Origin: Massilia phyllostachyos
GTDB taxonomy: Bacteria; Pseudomonadota; Gammaproteobacteria; Burkholderiales; Burkholderiaceae_D
Assembly: GCF_021044825.1 (NCBI RefSeq)
Contig: NZ_JAJNOC010000003.1
Span: 463,775 to 527,774, forward strand
DNA length: 64,000 nucleotides
Direction of reading: 5' to 3'
Positions 1-7,859 of this stretch are shown piece after piece. The notes beneath the pieces were generated by a model. That model did not search any database and was not told the DNA's origin. It saw only the letters and a program-made list of their open reading frames with translations. The stretch's first letter is position 1. Each line of letters starts with the position of its first letter. The position numbers and the translations under genes are program-made.

Positions 1-230
1 GCGTGATCGACGCCCAGCTGCAGCGCGCGCCCTGGCTGTTGGGCGACACCATGTCGGCCGCCGACGTCCTGTGGGGTTCGGCCCTGGGCTGGGGCATCGC
101 CTACGCCGGCGTACCGCGCCTGCCGGCGCTGGTCGAGTATGCCGAGCGTTGCGCGGCGCGCCCGGCGTCGCTCAAGGTGGCGCAGCGCGACCTAGCGCTG
201 ATGGCGGAGCACGAAGCGGCGGCCGCCTAG
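1..230 (+). CDS. glutathione S-transferase, C-terminal fragment (5' cut by window edge)
   Basis: Only the last ~75 codons are inside the window, ending at a TAG at 228-230. The visible part reads as the all-alpha C-terminal domain of a soluble glutathione S-transferase: PWLLGDTMSAADVLWGSAL matches the conserved 'G(D/E)xxSxADV' helix that forms the N-capping box and hydrophobic staple of that fold. The GTG at position 3 is an internal codon, not a start. The catalytic thioredoxin-like half lies off the left edge, so class and substrate cannot be judged. It converges on the next gene with only four bases between stop codons. Confidence 0.75.
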   Translation, partial: VIDAQLQRAPWLLGDTMSAADVLWGSALGWGIAYAGVPRLPALVEYAERCAARPASLKVAQRDLALMAEHEAAAA

Positions 231-234
231 GACA

Positions 235-954
235 TCAGGGAGCGTACTCTTCCTCGATGTTTGCGTAGTCTCCGCTCGGATCGTCGAAGCGCTCCCCGTT
301 CCAGACGAAGACGATGGTGCGCTCGGCTGCGTCGCCCGCCTTGACGTGGTAGGCGAAGGCGGGCGCGCCGTCGCGCGTGGCCGGTTCGACCCGCGCCGCC
401 AGCTTCTGCGGCGGCGGACCGTTGCCTTCTTCGCGGTCGCGCTCGGTGATCACGCTGAAGATCTCCTGCAGCTCTTCGCCCGCGATGCGGTAGACCGTGT
501 ACCGGCCCAGCAGCCCTTCGCCGCGCATCAGCCACTGGCTGCCGGCAACGACGATCTGCTCGCGCGCTTCATCGGGAAGCAGGCGGGCCAGCGCGAAGGT
601 GTCGGCCTGGTCGAAGATGATGTTCGACAGGTCGCCCGGTTCCGACCCCGGCGCGCGGAAGAACCGGACCGGCTTGCCGTCGTCCATGGTGATCTCCAGG
701 TCACGATAGCGGTCATTGCCGTTGACGGTGACGCGCAGCGTGAAATCCGCGCCCTTGAGCGACTGGGTGACTTCGCCTGCCGACGGGGCGCGGGCAGGGT
801 CCGCATCGTGCTGCGTCTCCTCGGGCGCCGCGGCGACCGCCTGGACCGGCGCCGCGCTGCGCCCCGGAGGAGGCGCAGCCTGGCGCTGCTGAAACGCTAC
901 CACGGCGGCGATGAGCCCGATGGCCACGGCGGCGCCGACCAATTTCTTGCGCAT
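235..954 (-). CDS. membrane-anchored or secreted hypothetical protein (239 aa)
   Basis: I do not recognise a named family. The start chosen is the ATG at 954, with AGGAA seven bases upstream; a longer reading from 987 lacks such a site. The protein opens MRKKLVGAAVAIGLIAAVVA, a positively charged tip and one hydrophobic segment, so it is exported or inner-membrane anchored. A Pro/Ala/Gln-rich linker (about residues 20-60) leads to a globular domain rich in beta-type patterns, with NGNDRYRDLEITMDDGKPVRF and a C-terminal TIVFVWNGERFDDPSGDY region that could be a repeat of the same fold. No catalytic motif is visible. It is a single gene convergent with the glutathione transferase and divergent from the glycosyltransferase operon. 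Confidence 0.6.
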   Translation of the reverse strand: MRKKLVGAAVAIGLIAAVVAFQQRQAAPPPGRSAAPVQAVAAAPEETQHDADPARAPSAGEVTQSLKGADFTLRVTVNGNDRYRDLEITMDDGKPVRFFRAPGSEPGDLSNIIFDQADTFALARLLPDEAREQIVVAGSQWLMRGEGLLGRYTVYRIAGEELQEIFSVITERDREEGNGPPPQKLAARVEPATRDGAPAFAYHVKAGDAAERTIVFVWNGERFDDPSGDYANIEEEYAP

Positions 955-1105
955 GACATTCCTGTTCGTAGAAAAGCGACTCGGCAATGGTACGTCATCG
1001 GCGAGTCATATTCCGCGCTTACATTGCCCCCATATCCTTGCAGGGGACTGGCATGAACGAGCGTGAAGCAGTGAGCACGATGGCGTGCGCCGGAAGGATG
1101 GCGCC

Positions 1106-2281
1106 ATGAAGGAAGGCGAACTCCAGCGCGGCATGGCCGGGAAGACCATCCTCGTGCTCAGCGTGCCGGCCGGCGCCGGCCATACCCGCGTGGCCGACGC
1201 CATCCGCAGCTGCGCCGCCGAGGAATACGGCGGCGCGCGGGTGATCCACCTCGATGCGATGGCCTTCGCCACGCCGCGCCTGCGCACGGTCTATACGAGC
1301 CTCTACCTGGGTCTGATCCGGCGCGCCCCCGGCCTGTGGCGCCACGTCTACCGCTACACCAACGAGGCGGAGCCAGGCGGCTGGTTCAACCGGCTGCGGC
1401 GCTGGATCGAGGCGCGCGACTGCCGCAAGCTGGTGGCGCAAATCGCCGCGCTGGCCCCGAGCGCCGTGATCTGCACCCATTTCCAGCCGGCCGAACTGCT
1501 GTCGCGGCAGATCGCGGCCGGCCAGCTCGACTGCCCGGTCTGGGTCCAGGTCACCGACTTCGACCTGCACCGCATGTGGCTGCATCCGCACATTGCCGGC
1601 TACTTCGCCGGCAACGAGGAAGTCGCCTTCCTGCTGCGCGAGCAGGGCATCGCGGCAGGCGCGGTCCACGTCGCCGGGATCCCGACCATGCCGGCCTTTT
1701 CGCGCCGCCACGACCGCGCCGAATGCGCCCGCGAACTCGGTCTCGACCCGGGCCGCAGCACCTTGCTCCTGATGGGCGGCGGCGCCGGCCTGGGCGGCTT
1801 GTCGCGCATCGCGCGGGAGCTGCTGGCGATTCCCGGCGACTTCCAGCTGATCGTCCTGGCCGGCAAGAACCAGGCGGAACTGGCCGTGCTGCAAACCCTG
1901 GCCGCCCGGTTCCCGGGCCGGCTGGCGCCCCAGGGCTATACGGACCGGGTCGAGCGCCTGATGGCCTGCGCCGACCTTGTGATCACCAAGCCCGGCGGCG
2001 CGACCACGGCCGAATGCCTGGCGATGGGACTGCCGATGATCGTCAACGCGCCGATTCCCGGGCAGGAAGAGCACAACGCCAACTTCCTGCTCGAGCAGGG
2101 CGCGGCGCTGAAGGCGTCCGACCTGCCGACCCTGGCTTACCGCGTGCGCCAGCTGCTGGCGCATCCGGTCCAGCTGGAGGAGATGGCTACCCGGGCCCGC
2201 ATGCTGGGGCGTCCGCATGCCGCAAGGCAGGTGCTCGAAACCGTGCTGTACCGCTGCGAACACGCGGCCGAAAGGATCTGA
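1106..2281 (+). CDS. MGDG synthase / UDP-glycosyltransferase family protein (GT28-like)
   Basis: A two-domain GT-B glycosyltransferase of the monogalactosyldiacylglycerol synthase/MurG type, expected to move a sugar from a UDP-sugar to a lipid acceptor at the cytoplasmic membrane face. The N-terminal loop VPAGAGHTRVADAI matches the GxGH acceptor-side motif of the family, and ITKPGGATTAECLAMGLPMIV near residue 300 is the conserved nucleotide-sugar binding block of the C-terminal domain. About 391 aa fits the family. ATG at 1106 is preferred because GGAAGGA sits eight bases upstream; a GTG at 1085 in the same frame lacks a site. The stop overlaps the next start (TGATG), so the two are translationally coupled. 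The acceptor lipid is unknown. Confidence 0.8.
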   Translation: MKEGELQRGMAGKTILVLSVPAGAGHTRVADAIRSCAAEEYGGARVIHLDAMAFATPRLRTVYTSLYLGLIRRAPGLWRHVYRYTNEAEPGGWFNRLRRWIEARDCRKLVAQIAALAPSAVICTHFQPAELLSRQIAAGQLDCPVWVQVTDFDLHRMWLHPHIAGYFAGNEEVAFLLREQGIAAGAVHVAGIPTMPAFSRRHDRAECARELGLDPGRSTLLLMGGGAGLGGLSRIARELLAIPGDFQLIVLAGKNQAELAVLQTLAARFPGRLAPQGYTDRVERLMACADLVITKPGGATTAECLAMGLPMIVNAPIPGQEEHNANFLLEQGAALKASDLPTLAYRVRQLLAHPVQLEEMATRARMLGRPHAARQVLETVLYRCEHAAERI

Positions 2282-2748
2282 TGCTGGTGTTGTCGGAGAT
2301 GGGCCGCCTGGCGGCATTGGTGGCTTCGGTACTGGCGCTGGCGTATCTGTTCGCGCGGGTGGAAGTGGAAATCGAGGGCGAGGCCGGCTGGGCGGCGAAC
2401 CTGCCGACCTGGCGCATCGAACAGCATCCGCTGCTCGATCTCTTCATGGGCGGCCGGGCGCTGACCGGCTACCACCTGTGGATGTTCGCCTTCATCGGCC
2501 TGGTGTTCCACTTCCCGCTGTTCCTGATCGGCCGCTGGACCCTGCAGCTGGAAGCGTCGATCATGGCGTCGATCATGCTGTTCTGGATCGTCGAGGATTA
2601 TCTCTGGTTCGTCGTCAACCCGGCCTTCGGCTGGCGCCGCTTCAAGCAGGCGCTGGTGCCCTGGCACAAGCACTGGGCCTTCGGCGCGCCGGTCGACTAC
2701 TGGGTCTTCGGCGCCATCAGCATGCTGCTGTTCTGGTACGGGGCCTGA
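2281..2748 (+). CDS. integral membrane protein coupled to the glycosyltransferase (155 aa)
   Basis: I do not recognise the family. Three or four hydrophobic segments are visible: residues 8-24 (LAALVASVLALAYLFA), about 60-85 (YHLWMFAFIGLVFHFPLFLI), about 90-110 (SIMASIMLFWIVEDYLWFVV) and the C-terminus (VDYWVFGAISMLLFWYG). Aromatic residues are unusually common. Its ATG shares a base with the stop of the glycosyltransferase, so both come from one message, and it may supply the lipid substrate or membrane docking for that enzyme; this is inference. Its last 52 bases overlap the end of the convergent HAD gene, so both reading frames are constrained there. Confidence 0.75.
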   Translation: MLVLSEMGRLAALVASVLALAYLFARVEVEIEGEAGWAANLPTWRIEQHPLLDLFMGGRALTGYHLWMFAFIGLVFHFPLFLIGRWTLQLEASIMASIMLFWIVEDYLWFVVNPAFGWRRFKQALVPWHKHWAFGAPVDYWVFGAISMLLFWYGA

Positions 2749-3437
2749 GCCAGCACGCCCAGGTCGAGGGCATGGCGGATGCGGCGGCCCAGTTCCGCCG
2801 GGGTACGTGAAATCAATTCCTGCGGGATCTCGTACTTGCTGGTGAGCCGGTCATGGTCTTCGAAGCCGTAGGAGACCATGAAGGGATGCATGCCGGTGTT
2901 GACCGCCGCGGTGAAATCCTTGTGCTCGTCGCCGCAGATGTAGGCGCGCGCCGGGTTGACGCCGAAGCGCTCGCGCATGGCGCGAAACGCGGCGGTCTTC
3001 TTTTCCTTGAGCGGGATGTGGACCAGGAAGTCCAGTTCGCCGATGTCGATGTCGTGGCGGCGGAACAGCCGGCGCAGGGTTTCCAGCGGCTCGATGGTGA
3101 CGTTGCGCGTCACGATGCCGACCGTGATGTCGGGCGCGGCGATCAGTTCGCGGATCAGGTCGGCGATGCCCTCGTACAGGCTGGCCTCTTCGCGGTAGAT
3201 GCCGGTGAGGGTGTCGACCAGCCGGGCGCGGCTGTTCTTGCGCAGGTTCTTGCGGATGATCGAGGGGAATTCCTTCAGGCCGCCCACATATTTCAACAGG
3301 TGGTGCCGTTTCTGGAAGTCGGTTTCCTCGCCGAGCGCCAGGCCGTGGCGGGCGAAGGCCGCTTCGATGGCGGAGAACGCGTCGATGGTGGTGCCGTCCG
3401 CGTCGAGGATCAAGAGCCGTTTGTCGCTTGTGTACAT
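2697..3437 (-). CDS. HAD-superfamily hydrolase
   Basis: A haloacid-dehalogenase-type phosphatase. Motif I is LILDADGTTID with the nucleophile/acid pair D12 and D14, and the C-terminal motif IV is seen in CGDEHKDFTAA, where the acidic residues hold Mg. About 246 aa with a helical cap inserted after motif I is usual for the class. The substrate cannot be told from sequence. It is transcribed alone; the long region upstream (3438-3938) would carry its promoter. The final 17 codons overlap the end of the convergent membrane-protein gene. GGAGG lies ~13 bases before the ATG, rather far, so the start is likely but not certain. Confidence 0.8.
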   Translation of the reverse strand: MYTSDKRLLILDADGTTIDAFSAIEAAFARHGLALGEETDFQKRHHLLKYVGGLKEFPSIIRKNLRKNSRARLVDTLTGIYREEASLYEGIADLIRELIAAPDITVGIVTRNVTIEPLETLRRLFRRHDIDIGELDFLVHIPLKEKKTAAFRAMRERFGVNPARAYICGDEHKDFTAAVNTGMHPFMVSYGFEDHDRLTSKYEIPQELISRTPAELGRRIRHALDLGVLAQAPYQNSSMLMAPKTQ

Positions 3438-3783
3438 TGGAAATCCGTTCCTCCAAACTTACGCAAAGCTGCCCAATGGTGCTTAAGGCTTGCCATACAG
3501 TTGGATTCCTGCTTCGCAGGGGCTGGTTTCACCTTGCGCCCAGGCACAAGGCCAGCGCCTTCCCCTCCACAGGCAGTCACGGTGGAACTCACCGCGATGC
3601 TTCTCAAGTCGCTTCTCGTATGGGCTGTCACTTTTCCCCTTACGTAAAACGAATTGAAGCTGCTTTTGTATGACAGCTAAGATATGAACAAGTTTCGCGC
3701 GAACTGTAAAAACCCTTCTGGACGCCGTTGGCCGGTCCGGCAGGGACAACGCGCCGGAGCTCGTTTTTATCGATCATCCGGCG

Positions 3784-3806
3784 CTGTCATGACGGGCGTA
3801 TGACAG
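3784..3806. promoter_or_regulatory. candidate operator: CTGTCAT-N9-ATGACAG inverted repeat
   Basis: Perfect 7-bp arms CTGTCAT and ATGACAG separated by nine bases, with a third ATGACAG at 3670-3676. The half-site resembles the Pho-box half CTGTCAT, but a Pho box needs direct repeats 11 bp apart, so PhoB binding is not supported. It may be the site of some dimeric regulator. Confidence 0.3.
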
Positions 3807-3862
3807 AAGGGAAGGTGTGGACGGTGCGCGACAGCGGAAGATTGTCAATGGGCGCTGACGGC

Positions 3863-3891
3863 TGGGTGGGCGGTTCTCCGCCCACGCGTCC
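3863..3891. repeat. palindromic repeat, family A (GGGTGGGCGG type)
   Basis: Hairpin GTGGGCGG (3866-3873) with CCGCCCAC (3878-3885), followed by GCGTC. The same core recurs near 17.8, 23.78, 44.95 and 50.19 kb, in each case downstream of a stop codon. Here it lies ~50 bases beyond the EamA stop. Confidence 0.75.
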
Positions 3892-3938
3892 AGGCAGCCG
3901 ATGAGCAGCCGTTTCGTCAGTTCCAGATTGACGCAAGC

Positions 3939-4781
3939 TCAGGCTTTTTGGGGCTTCAGGATCACCAGCGCGATGCCGCCAATGATGGCGCCGGAGGCGG
4001 CGAGCAGGCGCAGGTCCAGGGGTTCGCCGAGGAAGGCGACAGCGCCCAGCGCCGCCAGCACGGGCACGCTCAGCTGCACGGCCGCGGCGCTGGTCGAGGC
4101 CAGGTGCGGCAGCGCGGTGTACCAGATGGCATAGCCGAGGCCGGAGGTGAGCGCGCCGGACAGGAAGGCGTACCAGACGCCCATCGGGTCGGGGATGGCG
4201 TCGCGCCAGCACAGCACGCTCAAGGCGAGTGCGATCGGCACGGCGTGCAGGAAATTGCCGGAGGTGACCTTCAGCGGGTCGCCCGCGCCCTTGCCGCGCA
4301 GCGAATAAACGCCCCAGGCCATGCCCGCCCCCAGCATGAGCAGGCTGCTTTCCAATGGCGGCGCGGACAGCCCGGGCAGCAGCAGGCCGACCAGGCCGGC
4401 GCAGGCCAGCAGCAGGCCCGCCAGTTGCAGGAGACGCAGGCGCTCGCCCGAGCGCAGGCCCCAGGCGATCATCGTCGCCTGCACCGCGCCGAACAGGATC
4501 AGGGCGCCGCTTGCGGCGGGCAGGCGCAGGTAGGCGAAGGAAAAGCTGGCGGCGTAGGCGAACAGGGCCAGGGCGGACAGCCAGTTGCCCCGTCCGGCAT
4601 CATCGCGACGGCGCAGCGCGACCAGCAGCCACAGCACCAGCGCGCCGGACATCAGGCGCACCGTCGTGAAGCTGGCGGCGTCGATCTGCGTACGGATGAG
4701 CGCTGCCCGGCACAGCAGCGAATTGCCGGCGAATGCGGCCAGGGCCAGGATCGTCAGTGCGGCGGTGCGTGCATATGACAT
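3939..4781 (-). CDS. EamA/DMT-family transporter
   Basis: Inner-membrane drug/metabolite transporter of the ten-helix EamA type, 280 aa. Ten hydrophobic segments arranged as two five-helix halves can be followed, the first starting AALTILALAAFAGNSLLCRA, the second around LLMLGAGMAWGVYSL; the conserved glycine-rich ends (SGALILFGAVQATMIAWGL; SAAAVQLSVPVLAALGAVAFLGE) are typical of the repeat. Members export amino acids or other small metabolites; the substrate here is not deducible. A GGAGG site seven bases before the ATG supports the start. It is divergent from the TelA operon, sharing a 126-bp promoter region. Confidence 0.88.
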   Translation of the reverse strand: MSYARTAALTILALAAFAGNSLLCRAALIRTQIDAASFTTVRLMSGALVLWLLVALRRRDDAGRGNWLSALALFAYAASFSFAYLRLPAASGALILFGAVQATMIAWGLRSGERLRLLQLAGLLLACAGLVGLLLPGLSAPPLESSLLMLGAGMAWGVYSLRGKGAGDPLKVTSGNFLHAVPIALALSVLCWRDAIPDPMGVWYAFLSGALTSGLGYAIWYTALPHLASTSAAAVQLSVPVLAALGAVAFLGEPLDLRLLAASGAIIGGIALVILKPQKA

Positions 4782-4907
4782 CGAATGTCCTCCATGCGAA
4801 GATCATAATCGTTTCACGCGCATGGACGAGATGCGGATTGGCTCGCGCTGCCGGATTGTCCAGTGGTAAGCTAATGCCGTTGTCACGTCAACCCTTGAAG
4901 GAATGTT

Positions 4908-6041
4908 ATGAAACCGCTGTTCTCCTCCGACGAAGAAGCGAACGCAGCACCCACGCCGCCCGTGGCGGCCCCGGCGCCGTTTCCGTCCCTGACGATTCCG
5001 GCAAGCTCTTCGGACATGCTGCCGGCGGCGCCGGTCCAGGCGAGCCCGGCGCCGATCGCGCCGGTCGTGCGGGTCGACATTTCCGGCATCGACGACAAGG
5101 CCATCGAGTCGCTCGGCGGCTCCACCGGCGCCGGCGTGGCCAAGGTCTCGGCCAAGCTGCTCGGCACCGTGCGCGCCTCCGACGCGGACGTGTTCGGCAC
5201 CCAGCTGAACGAACTGATCGCCACCTCCAAGGGCCTGGACCCGGCCAAGCTGAAGTCCGGCGGCCTGCTGTCGCGCGTGACGGGCATGTTCGGCTCGGTC
5301 AAGGAAAAGATGCTGTCGCAGTACCAGATGGTCGAATCGCGGATGGACACATTGATTGGCGAAATGACGCGCCATGCAAACGTGCACCGCGCCCGCATCC
5401 AGGACTTTGACGATATGTACAAGGGCCTGGAGCAGTACTACCAGGGCCTGGACACCGACGTGAAGAAGGGCGAGGCCTGGGCCGAGAAACTGCGCCAGGC
5501 GGTGGCCCAGCAGGGCGCCGCCGGCAACGCCTTCGAAGCCCAGCAGGCGACCGAACTCAAGCGCCGCCTGGAGCGCCTGGAAAAGCGCATCGACGACCTG
5601 CGCCGCGCCATGCTGATGGCGACCCAGATGGTGCCGCAGATCCGCTTGTCGCAGGACAATGCGCGCGCACTCACCGACACCTTCACCGACATCGTCAACG
5701 TGTCGATTCCGGCCTGGCGCAACGTGTTCTCGCTCTACCTGCTGCAGCTGGAAGCCAAGCAGAGCGCGGCGGTGGCGAACGCCGCCTACGACGCCACCGA
5801 CGCCGCCTTCCGCGCCCAGGCCGACATGCTGCTGGAGAATACCGAGACCGTGGCGCGCGCCAAGCAGCGCTCCCTGGTCAGCCTGGAAACCGCCCAGCAC
5901 GTGCAGACCCAGCTGGTCACCGCCTTCGACAAGCTCGAGCAGATCTCGAACGAAGGCCAGCAGCGCCGCCGCGACGAGCTGCCGAAACTGCAGCAGCTGG
6001 AGCGCGAGCTGATCGAGCGCTTCTCGCCGGCCAAGGGCTGA
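4908..6041 (+). CDS. TelA/KlaA-family toxic-anion resistance protein
   Basis: A 377-aa cytoplasmic protein of the TelA (KlaA) family, linked to tellurite and other toxic-anion tolerance and to phage/colicin resistance in ter loci; the biochemical role is unknown. After a disordered Pro/Ala-rich tail (to ~residue 55) the body is almost all helix, with strong coiled-coil character around ATELKRRLERLEKRIDDLRR and the family-typical AMLMATQMVPQIRLSQDN region, IPAWRNVFSLYL and a C-terminal ERELIERF. AAGGA precedes the ATG. It is first gene of a three-gene operon with the TerD gene 28 bp on and the unknown gene at 6692, so the three products likely act together. No TerC, TerB or TerZ gene is near, so this is a minimal set. 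Confidence 0.88.
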   Translation: MKPLFSSDEEANAAPTPPVAAPAPFPSLTIPASSSDMLPAAPVQASPAPIAPVVRVDISGIDDKAIESLGGSTGAGVAKVSAKLLGTVRASDADVFGTQLNELIATSKGLDPAKLKSGGLLSRVTGMFGSVKEKMLSQYQMVESRMDTLIGEMTRHANVHRARIQDFDDMYKGLEQYYQGLDTDVKKGEAWAEKLRQAVAQQGAAGNAFEAQQATELKRRLERLEKRIDDLRRAMLMATQMVPQIRLSQDNARALTDTFTDIVNVSIPAWRNVFSLYLLQLEAKQSAAVANAAYDATDAAFRAQADMLLENTETVARAKQRSLVSLETAQHVQTQLVTAFDKLEQISNEGQQRRRDELPKLQQLERELIERFSPAKG

Positions 6042-6069
6042 ACCTTATTTTTTTGAAAGAAGACACCTC

Positions 6070-6660
6070 ATGTCGACGACGCTCCAAACCGGCCACCGCA
6101 TCAACCTCGAGAAATCCGCTCCGGGCTTGACGCGTGTCCGCATCGGCCTCGGCTGGAAGGTCAACGCGGCTGCGGGCCACGCCTTCGACCTCGACTCCTC
6201 GGTCTTCCTGTGCAGGAAGGATGCGAGCGACAACCCGGTCATGATCAGCAACGCCCACTTCGTCTACTACAACCACACCACATCGCCGGACGGCGCAGTG
6301 GTGCACTCGGGCGACAACCGCACCGGCGACAAGGACGGCGACGACGAAGTCATCACCGTCGACCTGGGCCGGGTCGAGGCCGAGGTGATGGAGATGCCGA
6401 TCGTCGTGACCATCCACGACGCCGACGTGCGCAAGCAGACCTTCGGCAGCGTCACCGATGCGTATGTGAAGGTGTACAACGACGAGACCGGCGAAACCAT
6501 CGCGGAATACGACTTGGACGAGGATTACTCGGACAAGACCGCGCTGCAATTCGGCTCGCTGTACCGCAAGGATGGCGAATGGCGCTTCCACGCCGTCGGC
6601 GCCGGCTTCAAGCTGAACCTGGCGACCTTCATCCGCAAGCTCGGCGGCACCGTCGACTAA
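6070..6660 (+). CDS. TerD-family calcium-binding stress protein
   Basis: A 196-aa TerD/CABP-type beta-sandwich protein. Ca-binding acidic runs are plain: FDLDSSVFLC early on and DNRTGDKDGDDEVITVDL after the conserved YYNHTTSPDG loop. The opening INLEKSAPGLTRVRIGLGW is the usual family start. Proteins of this family act in the cytosol or at the membrane in tellurite, oxidative and phage stress, and are often found with TelA. It follows telA by 28 bases and is followed 31 bases later by the unknown gene. Length is normal for a single-domain member. Confidence 0.93.
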   Translation: MSTTLQTGHRINLEKSAPGLTRVRIGLGWKVNAAAGHAFDLDSSVFLCRKDASDNPVMISNAHFVYYNHTTSPDGAVVHSGDNRTGDKDGDDEVITVDLGRVEAEVMEMPIVVTIHDADVRKQTFGSVTDAYVKVYNDETGETIAEYDLDEDYSDKTALQFGSLYRKDGEWRFHAVGAGFKLNLATFIRKLGGTVD

Positions 6661-6691
6661 GGGCCGGGCGTTTGTTTCGGGCGAGCCTTCC

Positions 6692-7504
6692 ATGACGAAC
6701 ACGCCCAGGGCCTTCGATTTCGGCGAGGACGAGGCGGCGCCCCCAAGCCAGGATGGGCCGCCCAAGGCGTTCTCCTTCGACGACCTGCCGCCGGTGACGG
6801 CCGGCGCCAGCGCGACCGCGAAAGCCGGGCCGGCGCCGCTGTTCGACAGCGACGACCATCCGGCCGTGCGCGACGCCCTGTCGTTTGCCCGCGCCGACTA
6901 TCCGCAATTGGTCGCCCAGGCCGAACAGCGCCTGGCGGCCCTGTTCCGGCGCCTGCTCCCGGTGCGCCTTGGCCTGGTCACCGAATGGGCCGAGGCGCCG
7001 CTGCGCGAGCAGGCCGCGCTGCTGCAGCCGATCACCGAGCTGGTCCTGATGTTCACCCGCATGGCCGTGCCCGCGCAGCTCGAGGCCGCGCTCGCGTGCA
7101 GCAAGCCGCCGGAAGGCATGTTCGGCAAGCTGTTCCGGCGCCAGCTGCCGCTGGCCCAGCACAAGGCGCTGCTCACCGCTTCCCGCGAGGGGCTGGTCAA
7201 GCTCCTGGCCGACAGCGAAGGGGCGACCCGCAACCTGGAAGAATCGGCGCAGAACCTCAGCCTGCATGCGGCCGCGCTGGCCGTGGTGGCGAAACTGGCG
7301 GGCGGGGCGATGGATGCGACCCTGTCGGACGCGATCACCCAGCGCCGCACGCTCATCCAGCAGGCGGTGCGCCAGGCCGAGCTGTCGATCATGCAGATGG
7401 GGCAAGTGCGCCAGCAGGCGGCCGACCTGATCGGGCAGATTTCATCTTTCCTGACGGTTACCCTGCCGGCGCTCGAGATGGCGCAGGCGCAGGGCGGCAA
7501 CTAG
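6692..7504 (+). CDS. hypothetical helical protein of the TelA-TerD operon (270 aa)
   Basis: No named family is recognised. The N-terminus (1-60) is low complexity and holds two similar acidic motifs, RAFDFGEDE and KAFSFDDLPP, which look like a repeated short binding motif. From ~65 on it is Ala/Leu-rich and helical, with REGLVKLLADSEGATRNLEESAQNLSLHA and QQAVRQAELSIMQMGQVRQQAADLI suggesting coiled coils that echo the TelA fold; the end (SFLTVTLPALEMAQAQ) matches the type of helix seen before the TelA C-terminus. It could be a TelA partner. It is the last gene of the operon, convergent with the small membrane-protein gene 16 bp away. Confidence 0.7.
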   Translation: MTNTPRAFDFGEDEAAPPSQDGPPKAFSFDDLPPVTAGASATAKAGPAPLFDSDDHPAVRDALSFARADYPQLVAQAEQRLAALFRRLLPVRLGLVTEWAEAPLREQAALLQPITELVLMFTRMAVPAQLEAALACSKPPEGMFGKLFRRQLPLAQHKALLTASREGLVKLLADSEGATRNLEESAQNLSLHAAALAVVAKLAGGAMDATLSDAITQRRTLIQQAVRQAELSIMQMGQVRQQAADLIGQISSFLTVTLPALEMAQAQGGN

Positions 7505-7520
7505 CGCGCCCGGCGCCGGG

Positions 7521-7763
7521 TCATGGCATGGACAAGTCCAGGCCGAGCCTGGTGGCAAGGTAGTAGGTCGCGAACCCCAGGGCCACGAGCAAGAGCACGA
7601 AGAGCAGGGCGATCGTGCCGCCCGCGCGCAGCACCGCGCGCCGCTCCATCTGCTTCCCCTTCTTCCCCTGGTCGTAATGCCACTTGACGGCGAAGAACAT
7701 GCCGATGGCCAGCACGACAGCCTTGAAGGTGAAGAAGACGACGGGGAACCATTCCATGTCCAT
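7521..7763 (-). CDS. small membrane protein (80 aa)
   Basis: Two transmembrane helices are clear: residues 6-26 (FPVVFFTFKAVVLAIGMFFAV) and about 48-68 (GTIALLFVLLLVALGFATYY), with a basic loop between them (HYDQGKKGKQMERRAVLR), so both ends probably face outward. No family is recognised. It is divergent from the MocR regulator with a 96-bp spacer that carries a strong inverted repeat, so this gene may be that regulator's target. Confidence 0.65.
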   Translation of the reverse strand: MDMEWFPVVFFTFKAVVLAIGMFFAVKWHYDQGKKGKQMERRAVLRAGGTIALLFVLLLVALGFATYYLATRLGLDLSMP

Positions 7764-7782
7764 GATGTGTATTTCCAGCCTA

Positions 7783-7814
7783 TCACGTGAAACTTTTTAA
7801 CGTGAGGATCACGT
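7783..7814. promoter_or_regulatory. candidate operator between the MocR gene and the small membrane-protein gene
   Basis: Two related sites: the 8-bp palindrome TCACGTGA (7783-7790) and the perfect inverted repeat ACGTGA-GGA-TCACGT (7800-7814). Four ACGTGA units in 32 bp, in a divergent promoter region beside a MocR-type regulator, suggest its own operator. No direct proof. Confidence 0.45.
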
Positions 7815-7859
7815 TCTGGGGCATTCTACTGAAAAGCAAAATCCATACATCGAGACAAA

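Larger units (their letters stand above)
3438..3938. other. 501-bp intergenic region
   Basis: No convincing gene is seen here. An 88-codon open frame on the minus strand (3483-3749) lacks a ribosome site and family features. The stretch holds an inverted repeat of CTGTCAT (3784-3806), a further ATGACAG copy at 3670-3676, and one copy of the GGGTGGGCGG palindromic repeat (3863-3891) downstream of the EamA gene. It probably carries the promoter of the HAD gene at its left end and the 3' end of the EamA message at its right end. Confidence 0.6.

Noticed and set aside
3483..3749. 88-codon open frame on the minus strand in the HAD upstream region
   Set aside because: No ribosome site, no family features, odd composition; probably chance.
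3784..3806. Pho box
   Set aside because: Half-sites are inverted with N9, not direct repeats 11 bp apart.
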